Made by a program: the position numbers and the translations under genes. The notes under the pieces are model-generated. The model saw only the letters and a program-made list of their open reading frames with translations, ran no database searches and was not told where the DNA came from. A stretch of 64,000 nucleotides of DNA. It comes from Physella acuta. Its lineage: Eukaryota; Mollusca; Gastropoda; Physidae. The DNA is taken from assembly GCF_028476545.1 (NCBI RefSeq), contig NW_026732580.1, positions 875,001 to 939,000 on the forward strand. The letters run 5' to 3'. The stretch's first letter is position 1. The number at the start of each line of letters is the position of its first letter. Shown here piece after piece: positions 33,237-47,058 of this stretch.

Positions 33237-33850
33237 GTCTGTTGGCTGTACTCAGCTTACACTGCTCAGTAATGATAAGTAATGGGTTGGACGTAAACAA
33301 TAGGCCTACATCTGTATGTACGGTAAAAGGATGTTCTAGTTTCATTTTTCTAGTTATCTGATAAACTTCAACTGAAGTTAGCGTGCAGGCGTATCAGTAG
33401 ATTGAGTTAAAATACAAGGATGGCGTCACGAATAGATTACAAAATAGCAAGTAATAAACCTTATCAATCAATTAAATATTGTACCAATAGCCGAACAGTA
33501 ATGACATTTTAACTGCTTGGTTTTATGTCTGAATCTGGATCAAATTAACTTGGGACAAACCCTGCATTTGTTGTAGTTTTAACTAGGGGAAAACCCTGCA
33601 AGTGTGTGTTGTTTTCAAAGAATTAATTCAGGGTATTGTCCAATTTAATGCACGCACACAACCTTATGGATTATGGTAAAAGTACCAAAATACAGGCCTT
33701 TTCATGCTAATTATTTATGACAATAAAATCTGAAGTACGAGTTTCATATCCTCTTTTTATAATCTTTTTGGGTGTCGGGGGGTTAACTTTTTGGAGAGGC
33801 TTATCTGGAAAAGATCCTTAATTCTTTCGGGTAGTCAACTTGATTCTACT
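33237..33850. promoter_or_regulatory. Region upstream of the MAM-mucin start codon
   Basis: Expected to hold the 5' UTR and promoter of the minus-strand gene. No TATA or initiator motif stands out, so this is positional only. Confidence 0.3.
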
Positions 33851-34031
33851 CAGTGGCGTAACTAGGTCGGGTGTAACTCGGTCACTGAGAGTATCTCCAA
33901 ATATTGTTTTTCGGATTTGTGTCACCCCTCCCCGCTATTTTATTATTATTAACTAGATAAACCATTGTTTGACAGTAAATTTTGCGATCTATAGACTTGG
34001 TGTCACCCCCTAAATGTTGTCATAGGTGCGG
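33851..34031. mobile_element. MITE of the cagtggcgtagcgagg family, decayed right end
   Basis: Starts cagtggcgtaactaggtcggg. The gattcta motif flanks both sides (33842-33848 and ~34033-34039), suggesting a TSD although the right inverted repeat is lost. Confidence 0.55.
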
Positions 34032-34337
34032 CTGATTCTATTATTAGCTTAGAAATGTGATGTGCGCATACACTCACAACCTTTGTGTTGACAAACAGAC
34101 CCCATCTCAAAACATTATGACCATTACTTAAGTTTTTCAGTTTTCCAATCTCTTTGTCGTGTGTTAATGTTAATACTCTGAAACATTTTTTTCTTCCATC
34201 TAAATTTTGGAAAAGGAGGAACACTTGAAGCGAAGAGTTAATTCCCCTTTTTGTCAATCTTTTTTTTAATCCATCTCCAGCATAAAAGGTTCCGTTAATA
34301 ATAAATATAAATTTACAACTTTTTAATAGTCTCCATC

Positions 34338-34470
<133 letters not shown>

Positions 34471-34559
34471 AAATATATACATAATAAGTATATTATACAT
34501 ACATGTGTATATATGTATATAGATATTATGTATATATGTATTTTTTTTAATATGAATTT

Positions 34560-35712
34560 GAAATGCCCTTCAACAAATAAAACCAAGAGCTAAAATCATG
34601 GCTGTTTATTCATATAACATAAATAAATCAGGGTTGCAAATACAAATTTATCATTACAAAAAACATCACCCAGGAAAACCAAAATGTATTTAATCAAGTC
34701 TAGCCACAGGAAATCAGGTGTTATTCAAAAGTTATTTTATTATAAGACTTCTATTTAATGAACATACAATATTTATTTCAAAAGAAATATGAGGCCATCA
34801 TAAAAAAATGTGCAAATAAATCTGTATTGAAATCTGAAATTGTTAAGTCATCTCCTTACATTAAGTGTCAATAAATGATGGTGCCATTGTACTGACAGTT
34901 TTAAGATTGTAGACTGAAACTAATAGATAAATAATTAAGAGTTATCCCTCTTAAGTGAGTCCAGCAGATACAGCACATACACAAGCAGTGAAAGAGTACA
35001 TTTATTTTTAACACACAAACAACCAGCAAAAAACATACAGGATTGGTGGTTGAAACATGAGAGTGTGTATGTACCCACCACATATGGCTCATTGTCACAT
35101 TTAGCTATTTATTAAATCTCAGCAAATTGGCTTTAGTTCCTATCACAACAATAGTAAGCTAGAAATAAATAGAAAATTTACAAGATATTGTAGTAGCTGT
35201 AACATCTTTTGCAAATTAAACCTTTTTGTCATGTGAATTACACTGATTTTTTTTTTCAAATACATAAATAACTTGTAGAAAATGTAGCATCTAACTGGGA
35301 TTTATTTTCCTTTGATTGGAAGGGAAAATAAAAACCTTAAAGATAGTTGTCTTAGTTTACACATTGTGTCTATAAGCCAGCACACCATAACTATAAATGA
35401 TTGTTAAGTTGAACACATCCATCCTAACAGTTCATCTTTTGCTGTTTTTTAAACAGATCCAAAATACTAAAAATTAGTATTGTAACATGTTAAAATATTT
35501 CTTAACAATATGACAGAAAATTATAAACCTTACACTTTTAAATTAAATTAAATTTAGTAGCTCATTAATTAAATAAAAGATCATATTTGATTAGACATGA
35601 AATATTTGATACAGTATTTATAATAGTAACCAAGAAAAGAAAAAGCATTCATATTTGTGTGTGGTCTAAGTTAAAGTTGCCAGCCCACATATAAGATAGC
35701 ATGATGACATAT
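34560..35712. other. AT-rich sequence between LCMT2 and the MAM-mucin gene
   Basis: No exon or element recognised. The right part is presumably LCMT2 3' UTR, which would start at 35,712 and run leftwards. Confidence 0.45.
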
Positions 35713-38700
35713 TCAAACCGCATTTAAGCATGACTCAACACTAAGGATGACCGGAGTGCGGTTTAAATGTGTGCCAAATGAGAAACAATTTCCTCCTCCG
35801 CCTAACACAATGATGTCATCTGAATCCAGCAGGATGGAGGTGTGGCGATGAAACATCAAAAGATTTTTTTTCTCCTGGTTCTGAAAGATAAAAATATCTT
35901 ATATCTGATTCTTATGAAAAGAATTTATAAAACAATTGTTTTAATATCCTGAAGCACTTGGCATGTTGACACAGAGAGTAAAATAAACTATTTAGAGGAC
36001 GTCCACTTACAGGCAGGGCAAACTCCATTGACCTTTGTGTTGTTAAGTTAATGACAGCAACTCCAGGGGGTGGGTGATGTGTGTTGACGCCACCAATTAA
36101 AACAATTTTATCCTCCACCAAGTGCGCTGTATGGGAATATCTAATGGGAAATAAATTATTTATTTAATTTCAACAATGCTAGAGTTGTTGACACAATGTT
36201 TTTCATGAAAGTCTCTCATTTTAAATGAAGACCAACAGCTACAATGAACTACAGCAGCATTAAATTAGTTGGTAAACAAAGCTCCAGAGTTCTCTCACCT
36301 GGGGTACAGGGTGCCTGTGATGTTTAGCTTGCTCCACACCCCACTGACCAGGTCCAGGCTCAAGACATCAGCAATAGGCTCATGGTAGGGATCCACCCCA
36401 CCTGTCATGATGACATGACCATTCCAGTAACTGACACAGTGGGAGTGACGGGGCCCTGGCACCTCCCCTGTACATGTTAACTGTCAAATAACAATATTTC
36501 ATTAGTAAACTACATATTCTTTAATTAACCAATAGATCAATTAAGATATAATCAAAGTGTGAGTATACATTTTGATTCAATTCTTCAAGAATTGTGTTCA
36601 TGAGATAAATTAGTGAGACAACCTTCAGATGTGAATTTAAGGGAAGCCTAAAGACAAGTTCAAGTGAGTTCAAAGTTTGTTACATAGAAAACAGTTTTCA
36701 ACATTTATCTCCCTTAAACTTTTTCCTGTATACCTCATGACACAGGCCTTTTTTTGTTAAAAAAAAGCTGTCCACTTCATTTTTAGCAAATGAGAAACAT
36801 AGTGCTTTAGCTGAGTTAAGTGCCCTCTAAACACATGGTGTCTGGATGTTACAAAATGTTTTTTTTTTAAACAATCCTTTATAGTGATTGTAAACAATAC
36901 AGAATCTAGTGTTATCAAGGCATTGCAGTAAATCAAAACAGAAAACTTTTTGTTTTTTCTTTCTTTAACAAGATATCTTGTTCTAAGTCAGGAATGGTAT
37001 AAATGAACGATATAAATCGTAAACTTGTCCTGATTATCATTGTACAAGAAAAAACACACACTCAAGTCTAGATATCAGGAATAGGATCTATGAGGATGTA
37101 CATGTGTTCTATATAATACTAAACACGCAGGAAGGTTAACGCAATCATTTTTTAAAAATAGAAATATGAGGTGCTTTTAGTTTTACATTAAATAATTGCT
37201 TTGTTAAAGCCCCAGTTAAAATTTTATGCAATATTTATTTATGGGTGTTGATAGAAATTTTTAAAATTACAGAATATTTATAAAAAGATGGTGAAAGAAT
37301 ACTTTAAATTTAAACTGTCAAATGTAAAAATTGTAAAGAATATTTAAACAATGATGTGTTTTCAGATGTATATCTCACAGTTAAAACACACTAAAAGAAA
37401 AGATGCTGCCTCTCACAGTCCTGCACTTAAAGGGAAAACCCATTGTGTTTAACGGATACATTTTTCAAATATTTTACACTTGCTTTACAAAAAACAATGT
37501 ATCCTTACTCAAATATCAAGAGGTTACTATTTATATCTTTGAAATCAATGTTGTAACCGAGTATAAAAAGAGAGTAGACTACTTAAGTAGCTCATTCTAA
37601 ATGTACAGTAGTAAATGTCTCACGGGACTGACAAATAATTAAAGTTTTACAGTTTAATGAATTTGTAAGCTGTGAAGTATTTCTAGATAAAGTTTAGGTC
37701 AAATTCAAACTCTCTATACAAAGGTTCACAATGTTTAAGATAAAAAAAAAAAATAACATTCATAGTCTTTATTTTTCATAGAAACAATGAATCATTTGAA
37801 GAGTTTTACAGTATGACCAACACTTGAGTGTAGTGATACAGACTCTAAATGTAGCTACTTCACTGGATGGAAACTTCTAATATCACAAGCAAATCTTTCC
37901 ATCAATTTCAGTACACATCAGCTGACTAATTATGTTAGAAAATTTATCAAGTTGAAGGATTTGTGTTTAATTTGTGTTAAGATTTCATGGTTAGATAAAA
38001 GAATGAAAACACATATTGAAGACTAAACTGATGCAGTTGTATAATAAAGCCATGAATTCCAGCATCAATGGGCTCAATGAGTCCTTCGTGGAGATGTACA
38101 GAGAACAGTTAAGTGATGAGATGGCTCTGACACTCCTGCCAGCCATTTTGATACTGTGTTTTATTATCATCATTGGTCTGGTAGGGAACTGCCTTGTGTT
38201 TTATGTGTACTACTACAAATTTACATCCAGTTCTGCAAGGACTGCCATCTTGGTTCTTGCATTCTCTGATCTGATCACATGCACCATTAGTATCCCTGGA
38301 GAAATCATTGACATGCGCTACTCATACAACTTCACCAGTGAACTCCTTTGCCGGGGCGTTCGCCTGGTAGCAACTGTTGTGTTGATAGCCTCAGGTTTTG
38401 TTCTGGTGACCGTGGCGGTGGATCGCTACCAGAGAATCTGCCACCCGCTGGGGAACCACCTGACAGCCAAGGCTGTGTGGAAGCGTGTCTTGTTTCTCTA
38501 TATACTGGCCACACTATTTGCTGTTCCGGCGCCCATTGTGTATGGTATCGCTGAAGTAGCCACGCCCATGTCTGGTGTTTATGGCAGCGAGTGCTCTACT
38601 AACCAATTCTTCAAAAGCCACCCACTTCCTATTGCCTACAGTGTTATCTTACTGCTAGTTTTTGTAACAGCCTTCACTATAATGATTGTAATATATGTCT

Positions 38701-41700
38701 TGATTGGACGTAAAGTCTTAAGACAAAACAAGTTTAGAAAGAATGTCAGAGTAAGGAAGGGAAGTATAGCATCTCAGGACACCAACCACAGACACACAGT
38801 GTGTAGCACCAGTCAAGAGAACGAGCCTTCATTGTCTGATGGAGTCAAGAACTCTTCAATTGTTCAAGAGGAACCAGAGAATAACATGCATCAGGAGGAA
38901 TCAAAGTAAGTTTTGTTGCAGCTTTCAATCAGGTCATACACCTTAGCTACATTCTAGGCACAAGTAACACAAACAATTTACATTTAACCATTTGGTAGCA
39001 TGTGTAGGCACAAGTAACACAAACAATTTACATTTAACCATTTGGTAGCATGTGTAGGCACAAGTAACACAAACAATTGAAATTTAACCATTTGGTAGCA
39101 TGTGTGTAGGCACAAGTAACACACACAATTGAAATTAAACCATTTGGTAGCATGTGTAGGCACAAGTAACACAAACAATTCAAATTTAACATTTGGTAGC
39201 ATGTGTAGGCACAAGTGACCCAAACAATTCAAATTTAACATTTGGTAGCATGTGTAGGCACAAGTGACCCAAACAATTCAAATTTAACCATTTGGTAGCA
39301 TGTGTAGGCACAAGTAACACACACAATTGAAATTAAACCATTTGGTAGCATGTGTAGGCACAAGTGACTTAAACAATTACTAGCCCAAACCTAACTAACA
39401 ACAACAACCACTCAATGAAACCTACCATCACTTGCATGGGTGTCACTTATTTAGTTCTATTTCTGAGTTCATGAGCTGTTTCAATACTAATGGCTTGAGT
39501 TTCACAGAGCTCAACTGTCTTACAATAATTATCACACTAGTCTTAAGTTAGATCACACAGACACCACATCAGCTAACCATATTTGTATTATTCTCCAGAG
39601 TAAAACAACACAACAACAACAACGGCACTAAGCTGACCAGAAAATCATCAGTAATCCGCCACCTGCGTAAGCTATCAAGCACCGGGGATGCACGCACTAG
39701 AAAAACAACCATGATGCTGTTCTTCATCACGCTGGTGTTTGTCCTGAGTTTCCTGCCCCACATAGCACTCAAAGCCGTGCAAGCTTTAAACAAAAACTTT
39801 ATGTCCAGTCTCAGCGTAACAGGAGTTATTTTCTACAATATTTTTGTGCGCTCCTGTTTCTTCAACACAGCTGTCAATTTTTTTATATATGGTTTCTGCA
39901 GTCCAAAGTTTAGACACGAATGCAGAAACATCTTTTTGAAACTGACGTTTTGGATTAAAAACAAGAGGAGAGCCTCTATTCGAAGTGATGACATTCAGTA
40001 GCTTATACATTAACTGACTGTGCTAATGTGCGTTAATTAAATGTTTGAGGGAAAAGTTCATTTTAAAAAATTATGTCTTTATGCTTATACTGTTGATACT
40101 ACTTTGTTCATAAATCAGGCGTGAAGATATTTATCAACTACGATATGAATACATAAAATTAATCTGAACTTTTAACATTAAGTTTCTATATTCTGTGGTT
40201 TAAATTCACATTATATGAAGGTCTAACTGATTGTTCAGGCATTTTAATTTCCCTGACCTATGATAAAAAAGTGCAAGCATTTTACCTGCACTATGAATGT
40301 CTGTCAAGTGTTAACTTTAACATCTATTCCCAACATTCCAATAATTAAGTCATCTATAATTTTAAGATTATCAACTGATATCTGAACCTGTCTCTCAATT
40401 ATAAAGAAGAAGAACGAGCAATAAATTAAATCTGAACAAAATTATAATTGCCATTTCTATTTGAGTAACATGAAATCCAAGTCACTTAGATATTTCTTTT
40501 GGAATTTCACAAGATCATGTTATTATATTCATTTTACATTCTTACTGCTGGGTAAGAAACTTTATTTAAAAAATCAAGATTTTTATCAACCATCTTTTTC
40601 CTTCTAAATCTAAATATTTCATCAATTTTTTAAAAAATCACATGACAATTCCCCCACTCCCAATAATAATAGCACAATTTTCTAACCCACTTAAAAAAAC
40701 ATGATTCTAATGAAAGTTAACTTTTTTGTTGCTGTGAAGAAATACAACATCCAGTCATAGACATAACAATACCACATATGCAGAGATCTTTAATCAATGA
40801 TATTTATGGTTACTAACTGAAGTAATGTAAATATTGAATGTTAACTATGAATTTATAAAAATGTACTGTAAATATTGAAAGAAATGTAAATTATGTAGTT
40901 TGTTTTTAACTTTTGTAAAAATATTGTGTACAATTTATTATACATTGGATACAGCAAAGTATTGTAACTACGTTACAAAATTTAAAGTTGAGTTGGATGC
41001 ACTAATTTGAAGCTGAATGTTAACAAAGATTTTTAGATGGGGTTGATATTTTGGATGTTTCTAAAAGGGTACTAAAATATACTTGATTTAAATAGCTAAT
41101 ATATTTCTCCAGAGCACATATAAGTTCTTGTGTATATAGTGGACAATTAAAAATGAAACAATAGTGCTTAAGTAAAAGTTCTAAGGAGTTTCTTACCTTT
41201 AATAAGACTGCTAACAATTTAGACAGCATAATTATTTCATACTAGTGAGAAACTATTAAATCTTTCTATAAAAAATGTTTTGTATTCCATATTTCTTTTA
41301 GAGCTTGTGTGTGTATAGTGAATTAGAAGGGTTAAAATAATGGATCAGTATTTGATGTACTTCAAAAAATTAATGATTAATATGCTTAGAAAAAAAAAAT
41401 TTTATGCAACAACTGTTTATTTTTTTATATAAAACAAATATATACAAAGAAATAACAAAGCCACAAAAAATACAAACAATAAGCAAAAATTACAATCAAT
41501 CCATATTTAGATGAAAGAAACCTTACCTCACTCCAGCAGTTAGAGACTGGATCAAACAGGAAACTGTCCCCTAACACCTGACATGATTTTGTTTTCCCGC
41601 CATGAATAAATATCTTTTCCTGTCCTGTTGAGAAACATTCTAGTATATAATATACTATTTACATGTTAACATTCTGGTAGATATTACACCATTATAATGT

Positions 41701-44700
41701 TCTTCATTTTCTTTTAAGAAAAACTTAAGAAGATGACAAACTGTAAACCTTTAAGCTGAGGAATGTGTCAGTGCAAGACTCTAAAACCACATGACTAAAA
41801 GCATTCTGTCTTGTATAACTACAAGCTAGGTTTATTTCATTTTTTTAAATAAATATTGGGCTTAATATTCATTTTAAAATTTAATTATCACTCTATAGCA
41901 TTGCTAGATTGACTCATCTCAGCTGCCATGCAATGATTAACACTGACATCTATTTCAATTCATGTAATGTTTAGTCATTAGGTAAACTATAAAAAAAACT
42001 TACCATCAACAACAACAGCCACAGCAGCATGCCTCCATCTTTCCTTTGGAACAAATCCTTTTTGTGAAACAATGCTAACCTCAACATGACCAAGCTGAAA
42101 TGGCCATGACGTTGCAGACAAATCAGTATCTTTGTTGGATAAGTTACACTCTATATCATCAGCTTTATCACAGCAGATTACTGCCTCAGGCTCACAAGGA
42201 TTAGACATCTCATCGTTATACTGAGGAGGTGCATCTTTTGGCTCTGTATTGTGTTCTTTCAAGCAATTCGATGACAAAGTTCTTTTACTGGCTACATGTT
42301 TTTCACTATGTAGTTCAGTATTTTTATAAGACTGTGTTGAAATGTTTTCCGTTGATTTTTCCACAAAAGAATTCAAGAGTCCACTGTTCGTGTGTGAATC
42401 ACAATGTTGATGATCGGAACTGATAAATAAGTTTAATTTTAACATCTGATCACACATAAAGTAAGGGGACTGGCGTCCACCAATCAGAAATGTTGTTCCA
42501 TCCGATAGTGTAACCGATGCATGGTGCATTCGTGAATCTAGAGATTATAAAAATATAAACAGATACATAAATATCCTTATAATAAACAAACAATTTTAGT
42601 GTATAGGGTTAAATATGTATTCAAATATCTTAATTTGTATATGCTACAGTGGCTGATTAATAAAAATGTTCTCAGACGTTAAGTTTTAATGTGAGGCCAC
42701 AAAATTTGTTATCCAGAAATCCACTATGTTGACTAGAATCATAGAATTCTAAGTTCTGATGAAGATTCAGACATTACAAGGTGTGTCTCATGTTCTCATA
42801 AGTTCCCCGGTTCCCCATGAAGAAAGTAGATTAGTTAGAGTTGTCTGAAATATACTGGACAAACCTTAACTTGCCAGTGACTATACATGTCCAGAGTATT
42901 ACCAATTTTGATATAAATATTGAAACAAACAATTAATTTAGAATGGAAAATGTACTTAAAATATCAAGGTCACCCTCATACACACTAAAAAATTAAAAGC
43001 AGCCATAAAGATGATGTTCTTACACTGTACATGATTCAAGTAGCATGGCACATGAAATGATTTAAACCCAACTGTATCTGTTATAGTAATTTCACAAAGT
43101 CGTTGATGGCGGCCATCAATTTCACCAAAACCCCCACTGGTTACAGCATATCTGTTGCTAATCAAGCTTGATGCATGTCCAAACCTTCTTACTGACTCAT
43201 CATCCTCTGGTAATCGTTCAAAGGTTAACGAACTTGGCACGGATGGGGGCAAAAAAGTTGCTAATTGAGGAAAGCAAAAACATTTTTTACGTAAGACATC
43301 ATCTTGATAAATTTCATTTTTTTATAGAGTTTCCCAATCAAATGATTACCTTTGAAATCAATTGATGTAGTTATATCGGTAATTAGGCTCTTAGCCAAAT
43401 GAGTAGTTGATGCAGTGAGAATAAAATAATGGGAATACTTTAAATTTAATTCTTCATATTCATCAAATGTCTCCAAGCACTCAATGCGTCTTTTTTCTTC
43501 AGCTGGTACAAATTGATAATAAAATGTGTTCATATCAAAGGCCTCACACCATACCCAACCCTGAAAAGTAAATGATTGCAAGCTGTCAGAATTCTATAAG
43601 GTAATCACTGACACATGTTAACACTTCCAAGAAGGGTTCATACCCCCTCGGAAGTAAATTAGAACGATCCACCACCATTTAGAAAACTATCAAAGGTATC
43701 AATAGAAAAAACTAAAAAGTGTATTGAGGTAATAGCCTGGTACATTTACTTTAAACTTATATTAGTATGGGAAATTAAAATACCATAACATATAAGGACA
43801 ACTAAAAATGTAGCTGTATTTGACAAACAAGAGATTGAATAAATGAAGTGACTTACTGTGTTGAGAAAACGTTTAAGCTGTGATTCCAGAGTAGGGAATG
43901 CATTAATACACTTAAGGGGTGAGCCAATAGAATGAAAGTGATGTTGCCTGTAGGTTGTAAAAAAAAACTTTAGTTAGTTCAATCCAGATGGATTTGACTA
44001 GTGTTTATAATATCTAAAGAACTCAATTTTCATTTTTTAAGTCTAATATACAAAATGTATGGGACGGTGTGGCAAAGCGGTAGGGAGCTAGACTGCTAAC
44101 CCGAAAGTCTCGAGTTTGAATCCAGGTTCAAGTCAGTAGAATGTCCCTCAGTCTACCTAGCTCTGATGTGTACCTTACAGGGAAAACAAAGGCGGCTGGG
44201 CATAGTGCTGACCTCACTATCCCTTCATTTGTCGAGGTCTCTAAAACAGATGAACTCTACTTCATCTGCCCCATGTGTCATGAGCATTAACGGGTAAAAA
44301 TGATATAAAATGTATTGATTTTTTTAATGTGTATAATGCTTACATGAAGAGGCCAAACGCATCATCTGGATTAATCTGTTGAATAAATTTACAAGTAAAT
44401 TAATTATGACTATGAAAAGCTTTGAAATATAAATGAATAAATTAATTCAATAAAAAAATTATGTATAAGAATTTTTCTGGGTTCAATTGTCTCTGACATG
44501 TACAATACCTGCTCATACATTCCAAAAACTGCTTGTTCAAAAGTTTCAGAGGCCCACTTCACCAGCTCTGTAGAACTACAATTTTAAACAAAATGTTGAA
44601 TGAAAAAGAACATTTTATAATAAAACAATTCTTAATTTAACTGATAATTTTGTAAGCAAAAAAAAAGTTATTTAAAGTCAGAATAAAGATAGAACAAAGC

Positions 44701-47058
44701 CATAATTTACCATCTGCGAGTCATGTATGTCAGTACACATTCTGAAAGCAGCAATGTTGGGACATCAAAGTTGACACCACAGATTTTGAGAGCAGCCTCT
44801 AGTGTGTTCAGCTGTGTTAGATCAACTCCCAGAAGGTGGTAATCCGAGCAACTTAATTCTGAAATAAACACAACAGATTTTAAGAAGTTTTTATTTTATT
44901 AATTGTTGTTTAGTTAGTTTTATGTTAAACATATTACTGAAAATTTCTCAAATTACTATATAAAGGTTTAATTTGACATGTATTAGACATTTTGTTGTAA
45001 CAAACTCCACCTATATGAGGTGAGCACGGCTGTGCAGAATTTTTCTCAATTAATGCAAGAAGCTCATCAGTGTGGTCAATTAGAAGACATTTTCTCTTCA
45101 CAACTTCTGGAAAATCAATCTAAGACAAAAAAAATAGAAATGCAAAATTGTGTGAATCACATAACAGTTTTAATGTGTCTTCTATAGATCAAAAATGTAT
45201 TTAACATCAAACTCTTAAGTGACAGATCACAAAACACTCAGTCACTGTTTAATAATATACTTCTTTATTTTTAAAGGAAATTCAATTCAGAAGCTCACCT
45301 CACAAAATATTGTATTTTTAAGATGTCCACTAGCTTTAAGTCTGAAGTAAGTTGAATCAAAGCCACACCCAAGGGAGATAATCTAATACCGTTATTTAAA
45401 ATTATAATGTATACAAAGTTCAGTAAAAAATACAATTAAAATGTTTAATTTTTTTCAAAATAGTTAAATTTCGTACTTTTGTTTCACTTTATAAAAAGAG
45501 TGAATATTTGATAATGTCAACTCTAGGTCAGTAACAAATGACTAAAATATAGTTATCAAATTAAATTTTAGTATTTTTAGCAACTAAAAATTCTTTGTAT
45601 ATCAACATAACTTTGCATTTATACCTGCTTTCTTGAATCTTTTCCAAAGACCTCTAGAAAGTTTTTTACAATTCTGTCAAAGGCAACAGCTCTAATGTAG
45701 TAACCTCTGTTTAAATAGAATTGATAAATAAAACAATTAAATTAAAAAGACTAAATAATTTGAACTGCTTCAGAAGGGAGTTCTTTCAATGTAGCACAGA
45801 ATGATCTTAAGCTAATAATTTTGTAGTTATAGTGCAATTTTAAAAGCCTATGTCTAGCTTTAAAATATTGCTGAACAAAACTTTTTAAAATATTTCACCA
45901 TACTTATACCATCCATGAGTTACTTAGGAAGAATGTTTATAAAAATTCTTATATGTTGTAGTTACAGAATTTTAAATATACATTAATATTAAATTATGTC
46001 ATATAATTTTAATAGGCCTATTAAAGGTTAGAAGTTGCTATAATAAATACCTGTGTATTAGTGGTGCTCTTCTACTTAACTTGGAGACAAAGAAGTGAAG
46101 AAAAGGATCATTAAAATAACCACATGATGATGTAGAGCATTTACTCACAATACTACTGTCATTTGTGCCTTGGACCTATTAATAAATAATACATCTCTGA
46201 GTGAAAAAATTAATACTTTTTCTTTTCTAAAATTGTTCTACTACTAAATAAGTTAGAAGTGTAATATATTTTTATTTTAATCAGCAAGATAATGAGAAAG
46301 CATAAAACACTAACAGGAAATAAGGTATAGTAATAACAGTTATAAGACACTATAAGACTGTAAGATATTATATAATGACTAAGTTAAAGAGACTAATCTT
46401 GAAACTTCTATTAAGGCCATAAACTTAAGGGCTTAGGGGGGGGTCATCCATAAGTAAGTAAGATTGATGATTTTTACCTTCCAGTCCCCTTTGTCTCAAA
46501 AAGCCAGACATCCCCCCCCCCCCCCTCATAAAAATGACACCACACCTTGGCCTTCCACCACTGCCCTCAAAATTGCAGTTTGTTTTTTAAGACAATCAAT
46601 TTCTTTCTATATTAATAAATTATTTAGGCCTAGTATTTAGCCTACTACTATTAAATCAATTGCTATAGAATTTTTAAAAATAATTATTTATTAATTAGCC
46701 TGGCATGGTGGCTAAAATAAAAATAATTTCAGTGAAATTCAGTTTCAAAATGACTTTTTAATAAATTAATAGGTCTACAAAAAAGTGTGGTTGCACTTTC
46801 TACTTTCTGAAATGTCGTCGTCCCCCCCCCCCCCCCCCCCCCCTCCTTCCACAAACTAAGAGTGTGATGTCGTTTCAGGACGTCCCATGGGCAGAAGTTG
46901 AGAAAAGTCCCCAAGCCCAGAATTTCACACTTCAAACTAACACAGTGTAGTGAAGTGTAACACTTCTTAGAAGATCTAGAATCTAGTTCTTAGTCATTTT
47001 AGTGACTTACGGCTGTCTCTCTCCGAGTTTTATTGGTTTTTCTGCCAACACTTTCCAT
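35713..47058 (-). CDS. LCMT2: tRNA wybutosine-synthesizing protein 4 (leucine carboxyl methyltransferase 2), 16 exons, 781 aa
   Basis: Exons: 47058-47011, 46175-46051, 45706-45625, 45382-45299, 45119-45011, 44858-44711, 44575-44509, 44375-44344, 43947-43857, 43560-43350, 43260-43024, 42537-42004, 41624-41527, 36480-36299, 36140-36011, 35880-35713; 2,346 nt, all phases agree. The N-terminal half is an SAM methyltransferase of the PPM1/LCMT family: IISLGCGFDSTYFRL (~residue 86), CEIDFPEVVKRK, LLLSECVLTYM. The C-terminal half has about six kelch repeats with GG pairs (for example HAAVAV, FIHGGK, VIMTGGVDPYHEP, VLIGGVNTH). In eukaryotes TYW4 carries out the last methylation and methoxycarbonylation steps making wybutosine at tRNA-Phe position 37. 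Exon 12 carries a ~115-residue polar insert between kelch blades. Kelch repeats exclude LCMT1. Confidence 0.9.
38016..40001 (+). CDS. Class A (rhodopsin-like) G protein-coupled receptor, two exons, 430 aa, nested in LCMT2 intron 13
   Basis: Exon 1 is 38016-38905 (phase-2 donor GTAAGT) and exon 2 is 39599-40001. Seven membrane segments are visible. TM1 holds GLVGN (N58), TM2 LAFSD (D85), and C112 pairs with C193. TM3 ends in DRY (136-138). TM6 is FVLSFLP without the usual CWxP, and TM7 is NTAVNFFIY, an NPxxY variant with F for P. Several N-terminal N-glycosylation sites (NSS, NES) are present. The third loop is long and polar and contains the intron. It looks like a peptide-type receptor, but the ligand cannot be named. 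Alternative starts are the in-frame ATGs at 38031 and 38052. It lies wholly within an intron of LCMT2, opposite strand. Confidence 0.88.
38956..39385. repeat. 50-bp minisatellite, about 8.5 copies, in the GPCR intron
   Basis: Unit starts aggcacaagtaacacaaaca and ends ttggtagcatgtgt. Copies differ by a few substitutions (aacac/gaccc/gactt) and one gt insertion. There are no unique spacers between units, so it is a tandem array and not CRISPR. Confidence 0.95.
40002..41520. other. AT-rich sequence after the GPCR stop, within LCMT2 intron 13
   Basis: Likely contains the GPCR 3' UTR; an AATAAA occurs near 40,420. No coding sequence recognised. Confidence 0.5.
44060..44300 (+). mobile_element. 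tRNA-derived SINE copy
   Basis: The head has a box A-like tggcaaagcggtagg and a box B-like gagtttgaatcc, spaced as in a tRNA. The body has cctagctctgatgtgtacc, aaaggcggctgggcat and gctgacctcactatccc, shared with three other copies. It lies in an LCMT2 intron. Confidence 0.8.
46430..46960. repeat. G/C-run element remnants in LCMT2 intron 1
   Basis: Contains a ggggggggtcatccataagt segment, C runs at ~46513-46527 and ~46820-46842, and a gacgtcccatggg segment. It resembles the MITE composition elsewhere, but termini are not defined. Confidence 0.4.

Noticed and set aside
38956-39385. Possible CRISPR array (regular 50-bp repeats)
   Set aside because: Units are directly adjacent with no unique spacers, and the host is a eukaryote. 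It is a minisatellite.
44060-44140. Possible tRNA gene
   Set aside because: Boxes A and B are present but the stems do not pair well, and the sequence continues into a body shared with other copies; it is a SINE head.
35713-47058. Assignment as LCMT1 (PP2A methyltransferase)
   Set aside because: LCMT1 has no kelch repeats; the six C-terminal kelch-like blades fit LCMT2/TYW4.
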